A DNA stretch of 64,000 nucleotides, taken from the NCBI RefSeq assembly GCF_028009165.1, contig NC_079241.1, positions 5,642,001-5,706,000 on the forward strand. Reading direction: 5' to 3'. This document shows, in pieces, positions 55,763 to 64,000 of this stretch. The stretch comes from Akanthomyces muscarius. Lineage: Eukaryota; Ascomycota; Sordariomycetes; Hypocreales; Cordycipitaceae. Within the stretch, counting starts at the first letter, position 1; each line of letters begins with the position of its first letter. The notes under the pieces were generated by a model. It did no database searches. It was not told the origin of the DNA and saw nothing but the letters and a program-made list of their open reading frames with translations. The translations under genes and the position numbers were made by a program.

Positions 55763-57457
55763 ATGCGGGCCTTTACCAAGGCAGCAGCTTTGCTGCTTGT
55801 ACACTCTGTCGCTGGCGAGTCCATGCCAGGCCCCGTCCGCAGAGTCTCTGCAACGGGTATGTTTATTTTCCATTGCAAAGAAAATAAAACTCAGAAAATA
55901 GCGGGAACTTGCTAACCGACGGTAGAAACCATTCCTACTGCATACATCACGTTGAACGTGCCGGTGGATGGTACCGAAACGCAACTTGTTGTGAGTAGAT
56001 TCCAGCTCGGAACTTGCAACCGACCCTAACATTTCATCGCCAGCCCCTTCGTCTTGATCTTGCCGAAGGCGAGGAGCCCTGCTCGCCGGCCCAAGTCCGC
56101 GTCAACGGCCAGCCTCTGGCGCAGGACGCCGATGGCTTCGGCCAAGGGGTCTTGACCCTGGACCACGACATCACCATCACCTCCAACTGGACCTTTGCCT
56201 GCCAGTCGCTCAAGCAGGCCCTCACCGTCAACGTCCACTCAGTCAACGGCAACCCCGCCGTCGACCCGACATTCTTTATCGCTCACTTCTACCAGACGAC
56301 GCCCGTGCAGATTGCCACGGTCGAGAACGTCGCCGACGTCCGCTACCTGCACCTCCACACCACTGTCACTGAGTCCCTGGCCGACAGCGGCGAGGAGCAC
56401 GCGGACGTGACGAATGGGGAGGCGTCGGAATACTACGATGAGTATCCCGTTCCCGTCCCTGTCCTCGGCGAGGGCAACGGCGGCGTCGATGAAGAGGTCG
56501 CCCAGCTAAAGGAGCTCCGTCGCCAGGCCCGCGAGCTGGTGGCCATGATCCGCGACCAGGAGGACGCCATCATGGACAAGCTCGAGTACAACGTGCAGGA
56601 GAAGCTCGCCGCAGAGCCGGCGCCCACGCCGCTCGGCGAGTGCCGCGACGTGCGCTGCGCGTTCAAGGCTCTGGTGTACCGTTTCCGACACAGTCACGAG
56701 GAAGTGTGCGAGAGCGGCAGCGGCTGGCGCGCCCTGTTTGGCTGCGCCCCTGAGGAGCAACCGTGGATGGAGAACGAGGACATGTACGATGAGGAGTACG
56801 ATGCGGAGATGGATTGGAGTCCAGAGGATATGGAAGACTACGATGAGGGAATGGACTTCGTAGACGACATGGAATGGCTGGACATCACCAACGAGGATTG
56901 GGACTCTGAAGAGGCCTTTTACACCAACTACGAGGAGGACATGCTGGCGATGTACTACGAATCTGTAAGTTGTTCATGCACACCACAGGCAATCCTGTCC
57001 ACTAACAGAAGACCAAAAGGCTCGCAAACGCATGCTGATGCTGGTTGCCGAAACGGCCGTCATCGTTGGCGCCGCCGTCTTCTGCATCACATCTCTCATC
57101 CGGCGCCTCACCACCGGCCGCGGTCGCTGCCTCCGCCCGCGCACCTCCAACGAGCTTCCCCTGTACCAGGACGCACGGTACTTTGACGAGCCCAAGACGC
57201 TGCTCTCTTTTGACGACAAGTCGACGGCCACCGCCAGCGGCTATCCCGACGACGAAAAGGCGATTCTGCTGGCCGCGGAGCAGCAGGCAGCCAAGAAGAC
57301 GTCGGTGGCCGAGGAGATTGCCGAGCTACGCAAGGCGGCGTCGGTCGTGAGCGATCTGGTGGCGGTTGAGGCGGCGGAGCGCAGGAGCAGCGTCGACTAT
57401 GACGACGAGGCGCCGCCTGCGTATGAGCACGGCAATGAGAGGGAGCATTCGCTGTAA
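55763..57457 (+). CDS. Predicted type I membrane protein, unknown function
   Basis: Exons 55763-55856, 55926-55990, 56044-56964 and 57020-57457 give 505 aa. A signal peptide is visible (MRAFTKAAALLLVHSVAG). An extracellular-type region follows (about 25-355) with several cysteines (EGEEPCSPAQ, NWTFACQS with a possible N-glycosylation site NWT, GECRDVRCAF, EEVCESGSGW and LFGCAPEE). This region ends in a long acidic stretch (Asp/Glu/Tyr/Met-rich, about 300-360). A single membrane helix starts just after an Arg/Lys pair (MLMLVAETAVIVGAAVFCI, about 365-386). The cytoplasmic tail of about 115 residues is charged and contains DDEAPPAYEHG, where PPAY could act as a WW/ubiquitin-ligase ligand. I do not recognise the family. 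The last intron acceptor (AAAAG at 57015-57019) is the least certain. Confidence 0.8.
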
Positions 57458-57645
57458 TGAAGCCAGATCTATACCATTTGTCCTTTTTTGCATAACTTGA
57501 CAATCTTTCGAATTTCTTTTATAGAATACATACAATATATTCAATACGTACAATACGTACAATACGTACAACACACAATGCATAAATGCATCAGCGTCGA
57601 AAATGAGTCGTAGTAAATGAGTAAATAAACATGCCGGCTGATGCT
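57458..57645. other. Short convergent spacer with 9-bp repeat
   Basis: 188 bp between stop codons of convergent genes. It holds the 9-bp unit CAATACGTA repeated at 57542, 57551 and 57560, within an AT-rich part. Confidence 0.8.
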
Positions 57646-58941
57646 TTAACCAAATATGAATGTCTGGTAATTCTTTCGTATTCTCGCCACACCGTCTTCC
57701 AGCTCCCAGCCTTTGACCTTGCAGACGTGGCGATACATGTCCTCGAGCATGCCGTCCATGTCCGCCCCGGCCGTGTGCAGGTCGCTCTCGATGAGCACGC
57801 GGTCGGCCGGCACCGCCTCAATCACGTCGTCTATCTTGGAGCGGCTCGCCTCGGTCGACATGTTGACCGCCGTGGAGAACGAGACGTAGACCTTGGCGGG
57901 AATGTTTCTCCGCATCCACTGGTCCAGCGTGCTGACGCTGCCCGAAAACGAGTGCAGGCAGATCCGCGGCGGATATGGCTTCCCACCACCACCACCACCA
58001 CCACCAGCTTGCTTCTTTTTCAGCTCCAGAGCCTTTATCCTCTGCGACAGCGACCCCTCCTCTTCCTCTTCAGACTCGCCTTCGTCGCTGCTGCTGCTGC
58101 TGCTGCTGCTGGAAAAGTCCTCGGCGCCGGGCGCGACCAGCCTCTGCTCCCGCCGGGAGGGCAGCTCGTGGCCCGCCCAGCACCGCGAGACGGTGTCGTG
58201 CAGCAAGCCGTGGGCCTGCACGCCGTGGAGGCTGACGGCGCGGCCGAGCGCGCCGGCGAGCGCGAGCTGCGCGGCGAGGACGGCCTGCTGGTGCGGCATG
58301 CGCACGCGCTGCGGGCTCAGGCGGCGGCCCTCCCTGCCGCCCGGGGTGAGGCTCTCGTCGCGGGCGTCCGGGTCCGAGGCGGCCCACGGCGCGGGCAGAC
58401 GAAAGGCCTTGTCGAGGCCCGTCTCGCCGACGAGGGCGAGGGGTCGCGCCTCGAGACACGCGCGCGTGGCGGCGATGAAGGCGGAGAGGGGCGCCGGGTC
58501 GGGCAGCCCGTCGATGAAGGCGTCATCGGGCAAAGGCTGCAGTACAGCGCGGTAGTGTGTTTTTTTGGCTTCAGCTGGGGATGTGTCGCTGTTGGTCTTG
58601 TATGTGGGCTCTGCGGCAGAATCGTCGTATAGCTGGTGCGAGAACCAAGGATGCCAGCCAAACGCCGGGACGACTTTGGATGTGCCGCAGGCATCTGGGA
58701 GATCTGCAGGGCCTTCGAGGCCGTGCGAGGCAGCTACCTCGGCGACCAGATCCTGATCCTGGGATCGTGTCGCCATGATTGTTAATACGGATGTACGCAT
58801 ACTGGCGAGGTCGTCAATCGAGGCCATGGTATCTGTTGGGTGGCAGTGTGCGTCATAAGCACCGAGGTGCCAGGGGAAGCTGTCCGAGGGCTGGAGCGAA
58901 GCATGGCCGCCGTCACCCGCACTCTGGTGATCTTGGCACAT
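57646..58941 (-). CDS. TatD-family metal-dependent hydrolase, Scn1-like
   Basis: Single exon, minus strand, 431 aa. It resembles the TatD-type amidohydrolase-fold group that includes fission yeast Scn1 (Cut9-interacting protein); TatD relatives are metal-dependent nucleases. Metal-site words are in order: YDAHCHPTD (His32, His34), FGWHPWFSHQ, LVGETGLDKAF, LHGVQ, LHSFSGSV and IESDLHT (Glu385, Asp387). Two homopolymer insertions sit between the second half motifs: a run of about nine Ser followed by an acidic stretch (SSDEGESEEEEEG), and a run of Gly (GGGGGGGG) before KPYPPRICLHSF. These are encoded by GCT/GCC-type trinucleotide repeats. The product is probably active; the inserts should be surface loops. 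Confidence 0.9.
   Translation of the reverse strand: MCQDHQSAGDGGHASLQPSDSFPWHLGAYDAHCHPTDTMASIDDLASMRTSVLTIMATRSQDQDLVAEVAASHGLEGPADLPDACGTSKVVPAFGWHPWFSHQLYDDSAAEPTYKTNSDTSPAEAKKTHYRAVLQPLPDDAFIDGLPDPAPLSAFIAATRACLEARPLALVGETGLDKAFRLPAPWAASDPDARDESLTPGGREGRRLSPQRVRMPHQQAVLAAQLALAGALGRAVSLHGVQAHGLLHDTVSRCWAGHELPSRREQRLVAPGAEDFSSSSSSSSSDEGESEEEEEGSLSQRIKALELKKKQAGGGGGGGGKPYPPRICLHSFSGSVSTLDQWMRRNIPAKVYVSFSTAVNMSTEASRSKIDDVIEAVPADRVLIESDLHTAGADMDGMLEDMYRHVCKVKGWELEDGVARIRKNYQTFIFG
57982..58006. repeat. Coding trinucleotide repeat (poly-Gly)
   Basis: A (CCA/CAC)n run, read on the minus strand as consecutive glycine codons in the TatD-like gene. Copy number probably varies. Confidence 0.9.
58086..58112. 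repeat. Coding trinucleotide repeat (poly-Ser)
   Basis: A (CTG)n run, read on the minus strand as AGC serine codons in the TatD-like gene, immediately before an acidic stretch. Copy number probably varies between strains. Confidence 0.9.
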
Positions 58942-59296
58942 CGTTTTTCAAGCAGGGAGCTTCACTGGGAAATCAGTAGCTTGAACGCTGATTTGGTGCT
59001 GTTCATATCGATTGCATGTTGGACGTTGAGAAGCTTCCAGGTGCCGCTGGCAAGGCTGACTCTGGGTGGCTGCTGGCCCCGCGATTTCAGTGGGCTGGGC
59101 CACTGCGCCAAGGGCGTAATTGACTGTGTAAGTCAGGTTGGTCACTGCGTTGTCACTCTTATTTACGATGGTAGTACGGCAATTAAATGTGTGAGAAATA
59201 GTAGTTTTGTATCATAACGCCAAATAAACCCTCCCCTTGATTGTCAAAATTGAGACCATGAGACGTCTTCCATGAAAGCAATGGCAGGCCTGGTTC
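58942..59296. other. TatD-like gene promoter / F-box gene 3' flank
   Basis: 355 bp between two minus-strand genes. Nothing distinctive was seen. Confidence 0.55.
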
Positions 59297-60199
59297 TCAT
59301 TGCCGTTCCTGGAGCAGCCGCTGAACTCCAGGACAGCGATTGACATGACCCAGAAATTCAGTTCTGGAGTACAGCCTCGCATCAACATTTAGTTCCTTTT
59401 GATTTAGCAAGTCGCTGGCGGAGTTTGGCGGATGTGCAGAGAGTGCCTGGACAAAAACCATGCCCAAATGGGTCAGGCAGCCGAGGCAGTGGCGGCCACC
59501 GTCCGGCCCTGCTTCTGTTGGGAAAGGAATATATGCCGCAGAGGAGCTGATTGTTATTGAGCAATAACTGATGAACAGCCTGTCCAGTCCCAGTGAGACA
59601 AAGAGCGACTGGGGCTCGTTCAAAGCTGTGGCAATCTCTTCCGCGTCCTTGACACGCACAAAGGCCAGATCCCGGACCGGACAGTAGCACGAGGGGGCTG
59701 CAGCAATCTGCTCGTCATTCAACACGAATATGGACTTTGCGAGAGACATTTCGACAAACTTGAATTGCTTTTCCAAGTTCAAGCAGTGCATGCATACCCT
59801 TTCGCAGGTGAGGAGAAAAGCGTAAGCACCAAAGGCCCGGCACGAGGAGCACCGATCGGAACGCAGAACTTGGCGGAAAATGTGCAGCGCAGCATGGCGA
59901 GAGAGAAGTTTGGTCTTTGCGAGGATGAATGGCAGAGTCGGAGCATGCTTGAGGATCTCTCTGTAGGGCTGGAAGTCTTGGACCAGACGTCTTGCTCGGA
60001 AGCATGATTGAGAGAGGCGGTAGAGGGACTGGATGTCAAGGGTCTCCAGCACTTGCAGCGTGATTTCTTTGGGCAGTTTCTCAAGACGCCCCATGGGTGT
60101 ATCAGGTCGCAGCGTAGCTGAAGCGAGAAGGCAATGGCGAGGCTCTGGATCCACGCTGAGCATGGCGATGAGCTCCTCGGAGAAGCCGGGAGAAGTCAT
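59297..60199 (-). CDS. F-box domain protein with Cys-rich putative zinc-binding segment
   Basis: Single exon, minus strand, 300 aa. An F-box lies at about 38-76 (GRLEKLPKEITLQVLETLDIQSLYRLSQSCFRARRLV). It would bind Skp1 in an SCF ubiquitin ligase. A Cys cluster follows, C-x2-C and C-x3-C-x2-C at Cys 117, 120, 132, 136 and 139, common in Pezizomycotina F-box proteins and plausible as a structural zinc site. The rest is a mix of helices and strands without recognised repeats (no LRR or WD40). The substrate is unknown. The tail contains GHVNRCPGVQRLLQERQ. Confidence 0.85.
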   Translation of the reverse strand: MTSPGFSEELIAMLSVDPEPRHCLLASATLRPDTPMGRLEKLPKEITLQVLETLDIQSLYRLSQSCFRARRLVQDFQPYREILKHAPTLPFILAKTKLLSRHAALHIFRQVLRSDRCSSCRAFGAYAFLLTCERVCMHCLNLEKQFKFVEMSLAKSIFVLNDEQIAAAPSCYCPVRDLAFVRVKDAEEIATALNEPQSLFVSLGLDRLFISYCSITISSSAAYIPFPTEAGPDGGRHCLGCLTHLGMVFVQALSAHPPNSASDLLNQKELNVDARLYSRTEFLGHVNRCPGVQRLLQERQ

Positions 60200-61955
60200 G
60201 AGGGAGGATGTTCTTGAAGAAGGAAATATTCATTTTGCTCTGCGCAAACAGGAACTCATATACTCATCTCTTGACTTTCAATTCAATTGCATCTGTGTGA
60301 TGGCCTTGTTGGCGCTTTGGAGTAGGTGCATCTCGCACGCAGCCGGAGTTTGCTGGTGCTTGTTGGATGTCGTGCATGTAAGAGTTGTCGGCCGGCGGTT
60401 GTAGAGGGTTTTGGCCATGAAAATGGCATACAGCCTGCGCATTATTTTTTTCTTTTCATAAACATTGATGTTGTGCTTCACATAATCTACGACTCATCAA
60501 AGATCTATTGCTGCATTTGGAGAAGCATCATTAGATAATCGATGAGTAGGTTGAGCAATAGGCTGAACGGCTGGTCCTCCGCCGCTGCAACTTGAGTAAT
60601 CTTTGCGTCTCACCATTGAAGAGGCAAGAACCCAAACCCGATTTCTTATTCAGAGGTTCCGGTTCTTCAAATAAAATTCCGTGTGATTTTATTTCATGTA
60701 CTTGGAGTACTCCCGATCCTGAACCCCCCCTTCAGCTGCCACTCTGTACAGCCGCGCACCTGTCGTCGTCATCCTACCGACGATGGTAAGCAACCTGAAA
60801 GAATCATGTATGAGGTCTGCATATAACACATCCACACAGAGAACAATTAATGCAATGGAAATTATCGCGATGAATATGTCGGCGGAACAATGTCACTAGC
60901 ACGCACGCCACTGATCCGCCGGCCTGCATGGCGCATGGTCCGCTAAGAACCCCCTGAGTGTACGGAGTACCCAGTAGAGATACCGGACAAGGGTTTAAAA
61001 CTTTCGCCTCAGACCTAGTCCAGTCCAGTACAGCGATGGACCCCGCCGTGGCCGCTCCAAAACGCGCCGGTCCTGACAGCTGCCAGCGCTGTGAGGCTGG
61101 CATCTGCCAGCTGTCGCGGCCCACCAACATGGCGGGCGGGCGTTAGCGTTGCAGCACCGGCCTGCAAGTCATTTCGTCCCTGTTTCTCGCCGCACCTTTC
61201 GACATGTGATTGTGTTTTTGCTCGTGTCCCCTCGTCTCTTCCGTCCATGCCCGACATCTCGCCACAAACTGAAAGTGGAAGAAGAAAAAAATCGTCGCAG
61301 CACATACTGATATTGAACATTGCTGCACAAAACTCCCCAGGACCCCTATTTCATCCAATCTCTTCCCGATCCCGCCCTCCCTCATCGCACAGGACAAAAG
61401 CGCCTCCCACAAGCCGGCCACGCCGTTCACACCACCACCACCACCACCACAAACATCCAGCCACGAATACGGCAAGCCTCCTGCCTGCTAATCGACAGGA
61501 AGCGGGGGATTCGAAACGCTCCCGCAGATAACAACCAGGTCCGAGGTGGTAGAAAAAGCAAAGGCGCCGTCCGTTGCATCGCCCAGTCCTCTCACCACCC
61601 ACCCTCTTCTTCTTGTCTTCTTTCCTCTCCTTCATTTTACATCATTCCGTCTGTGGCTCTAGCGTTGGCCTGAGTCAGCTTCATCCCGTGTTCCTCGCTG
61701 CCGCACAGCGTTTCTTTCATCCGACGGCGTGCCTGGCCGCAGATAAGATAGCTTCACTTCCCAGCGCCGCGCACCCCCCGGCCGTATGCCCGCTCAACCC
61801 CATTGTCTCAGAGTCGTGTGACGCAACGCTGCATCGGCCAAAAGCAGCTCCAGACAAGGGAGCTCGCTTACACCATTGACCTCACCGGCGGCGGGCAATC
61901 CATGCATCCTCGCTCTTCTTCTCATCGTCCTTCGCCCCGGCCGTTGCTGTCCACC
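60200..61955. promoter_or_regulatory. Divergent intergenic region
   Basis: 1.76 kb between two start codons. A word GATAAGATAG near 61743-61752 could be a double GATA-factor site. A CACCAC run lies near 61431-61450. The region 61560-61700 is CT-rich and looks like a leader. Short frames have no domain. Confidence 0.5.
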
Positions 61956-62696
61956 ATGGCGCTGCTCAACCCCATCTACGTCCTCTTTGTGCCCTTTTTG
62001 TTCGTCGTCACAGTGCCCATGGCCCTCTTTGCCGGCGTCACCACCACGCTCGCCTTTTCCGTGCTCATCTGCCGCGGCATCCTCGTCTACCTGGACCTGG
62101 CCGTGTCCTACGTGAACCGCTCCATCCACGGCCTCAAGGTGCCCTCGCGCCTGCACCAGGCAGCGGCGCGCAGCGACCCGCCCTCGCCCACGCCCTCGTA
62201 CCTGGCGCTCCGTCAGCGCCGCCGCCGCAGGCCCAGCTCCGTGAGCATCCTCTCCGGCGGCACCGTCACGCCCGTCAACGACGTCGGCCTGGGCCTGACG
62301 CCCAGCATCGGCGCGGAGCGCGACTACGAGGGCCTCGGCGGCTGGCGCGTCGGCGACGACGAGATCTGGACCACCATCAACTCCAGGCTCGAGCTGCCGG
62401 ACAGACAGCACACTCGCCATCACCACCGCTCGCCTTCGGGAGGCGGCGCATCCACCCCTGGGGAAGGGGGCATGCTCATGATGAAGCGCCGCACGCGCAG
62501 CCCCGAGACCAAGACTGTCAAGGCGCCCGTCTCAGCAGGGCCGGCATCCCCCAACAGCTCGAGGACCAGGACGCCTTCTACCTCTCGAGTTGGCTTTGGC
62601 CCGTCCTTGACGCAAGAGAGCTATTTCTCACTGGTCATGTCCCCAAAAATGGCTTCCAAAATGGCGTCCAAGAAACCTGCAATGCAGCATTATTAA
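61956..62696 (+). CDS. Small predicted membrane protein, unknown
   Basis: Single exon; 246 aa from the ATG at 61956, in strong context CCACCATGG. An in-frame ATG at 61905 would add 17 residues (MHPRSSSHRPSP...). Near the N-terminus is a long hydrophobic stretch (PIYVLFVPFLFVVTVPMALFAGVTTTLAFSVLICRG) able to form one or two membrane helices. A basic stretch near 80-90 (RQRRRRRPS) and a long Ser/Pro/Arg-rich, probably cytoplasmic tail follow (SPSGGGASTPGEGG, RTRSPETKTVK). The pattern resembles fungal membrane-associated hypothetical proteins; no named family is recognised. Confidence 0.75.
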   Translation: MALLNPIYVLFVPFLFVVTVPMALFAGVTTTLAFSVLICRGILVYLDLAVSYVNRSIHGLKVPSRLHQAAARSDPPSPTPSYLALRQRRRRRPSSVSILSGGTVTPVNDVGLGLTPSIGAERDYEGLGGWRVGDDEIWTTINSRLELPDRQHTRHHHRSPSGGGASTPGEGGMLMMKRRTRSPETKTVKAPVSAGPASPNSSRTRTPSTSRVGFGPSLTQESYFSLVMSPKMASKMASKKPAMQHY

Positions 62697-63048
62697 TGAA
62701 GCAATGAACCCTTATGATGTTATGACATGAAGAAATGAAATGAGACTCGGGCTCTTGGGAAAAAATTCACAAAAAACTACCATTGCTGCATTTTGTGTAT
62801 GAGTTTATTGTCAATCTGTACATTATTAGCTGGTTGGACGGCACGTAGCAGGCCGAGCCTTTGTCTTCACATAGCTTGTGTAAATGTGCACAATAATCAC
62901 TACCAAAACATTTGACGATTTCAATAATGCGGCACTTGTATAAAATTAAAGTTCATAATTCATCGAGGGTATTTCCAGAAGCCAAAAGCAGTATCCAACG
63001 CTTCAAAACAAGTCCATACGCGCCAACCATGCCCTATCCTCGCTCTCC
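62697..63048. other. Convergent intergenic region
   Basis: 352 bp of AT-rich 3' flank shared by the small membrane-protein gene and SPC24. No gene was seen. Confidence 0.6.
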
Positions 63049-63743
63049 TCACAGCGTCTTCCAAAAGTAATTGGCGTAAAAGTAGCGCGAAAACTTCTTC
63101 TCCATATTCACCACATGCACGTCCCCTTTTCGATCATTCCGAATCACCGCGCGCGCCCACTCCCCGTCCTTTTCGTCCCTCTCGATGTCGATGCCCAGGC
63201 TGCGGTACACCTTGAGCCTGAGCAGCACCTCGTCGTCCACAAAGTCACGCCTCCGCGCGCCGGCCTCCTCGCTGCCCTCGACCCCCTGCAGCTCCAGCTC
63301 CTGCAGCCGCTGCGCGAGGTCGGCGGCCTGCAGCGCCGTGCGCTCCGCCTCGGCCTCGGCGTCGCTCGCCGCCTTTGCGGTGCGGAACTTGTGGCTGTCG
63401 AGCGAGGTGATGGCGGACGCGTGGTCGGCGGCGTCGTGCGTCGCGACGAGCTCGGTGTGCCGCTGCGAGAGCGCGCCGAGCTGCCGCGCGAGCTTCTTGA
63501 GCGACGACTCGGCGTCGCGGAGGCGCAGCTCGCGCGCCTGCTGCAGCGTCGACAGGGACTCGCCGACGCGGGACACGGCGAGCTTGTCGGGGTGGATGTT
63601 GAAGTTGTCAATCGTGTGACGGATGAGCTGCAAAGGGGGAGAGAAAGCAAGGAACGTTAGTTGAGGATCTCTTTGCGCGACAGGCATCAGGGTCACGAGG
63701 ATGGGTGCTGGCATACAGTCGCGGGATCCTCGGCGAGCAACAT
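63049..63743 (-). CDS. SPC24: Kinetochore protein Spc24 (Ndc80 complex)
   Basis: Exons (minus strand) 63717-63743 and 63049-63627, intron 89 nt, give 201 aa. Spc24 pairs with Spc25 and links the Ndc80 complex to the inner kinetochore. The spliced N-terminus MLLAEDPAT joins [22 protein letters not shown] coiled coil follows (about 30-125), rich in Ala, Glu, Arg and Leu. The C-terminal globular part has [39 protein letters not shown] and the terminal [14 protein letters not shown] that fits Spc24. An in-frame ATG upstream of exon 2 would read through the intron and is rejected. The gene is complete; its promoter lies at the right edge of the window. Confidence 0.93.
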
Positions 63744-64000
63744 CTTGGGCGACAAGGAGTGACGGGGCTGTCGCGCTCGCTGGTCGGTTGTGTATGCTGT
63801 TGCGGCAGTGGTAGCTTCGGCAGATGGGCCGAGTCGTTTCGGATGCCTTTCGGTGTTTGGTTTGTAGTTACTCCAGCAGGGTATTGTGGCTGTCGAGATG
63901 CGTCGTCAAGAAACCCGTCGAGAGTGCTAGCAGTGTGGAGACTTTTCTTTGCGCAGAACAGTAAATAGAAAAGTCGCGTCGGCCAGGCGACACTTTAAAG
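63744..64000. promoter_or_regulatory. SPC24 promoter, window end
   Basis: 257 bp upstream of the SPC24 start. No coding region or recognised site was seen. Confidence 0.5.

Noticed and set aside
60783..61141. ATG followed by GTAAGC, as in genes with an intron directly after the start codon
   Set aside because: No downstream exon with recognisable coding content was found within reach; the later Cys-bearing short frame at 61036-61146 has no domain.
61490..61530. Possible tRNA T-arm (GGGGGATTCGAAACGC, minus strand)
   Set aside because: The loop resembles TTCGAAT but the required G53-C61 pair is absent and no acceptor or anticodon arm can be formed nearby.

Overview
The window is nuclear DNA of a filamentous ascomycete. 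Genes have short introns (about 50-210 nt) with GT..AG ends and CTAAC/CTAAT-like branch points, long pyrimidine-rich 5' leaders and intergenic stretches up to about 3.5 kb. Protein similarities as I know the families point to Sordariomycetes, most likely Hypocreales; I cannot fix the genus. Nineteen protein-coding genes can be supported, and thirteen needed exon joining. I found no convincing tRNA, rRNA, CRISPR array, intact transposon or biosynthetic cluster.

Layout. 1-3479: no gene, simple repeats and the leader of the first gene. 3480-5008 (+): seven-helix fungal 'rhodopsin-domain' membrane protein. 5769-6634 (-): RNA polymerase subunit Rpb5. 7576-9190 (+): Bfr1. 9927-10784 (-): unknown Pro-rich protein. 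12742-14757 (+): mitochondrial Obg GTPase Mtg2. 15250-17967 (-): tRNA m5C methyltransferase Trm4/Ncl1. 18334-21575 (-): SSU-processome protein Utp21. 22668-27569 (+): Vip1/Asp1 inositol pyrophosphate kinase-phosphatase. 30625-31891 (+): a paralogue of the first membrane protein with the intron at the same codon. 33662-35775 (+): amino-acid permease. 35865-36695 (-): unknown. 37151-41794 (-): Vps15. 42432-43415 (-): unknown. 46626-47540 (-): Alr4036-type flavin-binding oxidase. 50155-52476 (+): Zn2Cys6 transcription factor. 55763-57457 (+): predicted type I membrane protein of unknown function. 57646-58941 (-): TatD/Scn1-type hydrolase. 59297-60199 (-): F-box protein. 61956-62696 (+): small membrane protein. 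63049-63743 (-): kinetochore protein Spc24.

The left half is mostly housekeeping: transcription (Rpb5), translation and ribosome biogenesis (Mtg2, Trm4, Utp21, Bfr1) and inositol pyrophosphate signalling (Vip1). The right half mixes trafficking (Vps15), transport, regulation and chromosome segregation (Spc24) with several lineage-type unknowns. There is no sign that the genes form one pathway or operon-like unit; orientation changes often and neighbours share only promoters or 3' ends.

No clear novel multi-gene system is visible. The most interesting leads are the dispersed pair of seven-helix membrane proteins, the large charged insertion inside the Obg fold of Mtg2, the acidic type I membrane protein of unknown role, a perfect 69-bp tandem duplication in front of TRM4, and a GC-cluster tract near 45.3-45.7 kb that could be a nuclear mitochondrial insertion or a transposon relic.
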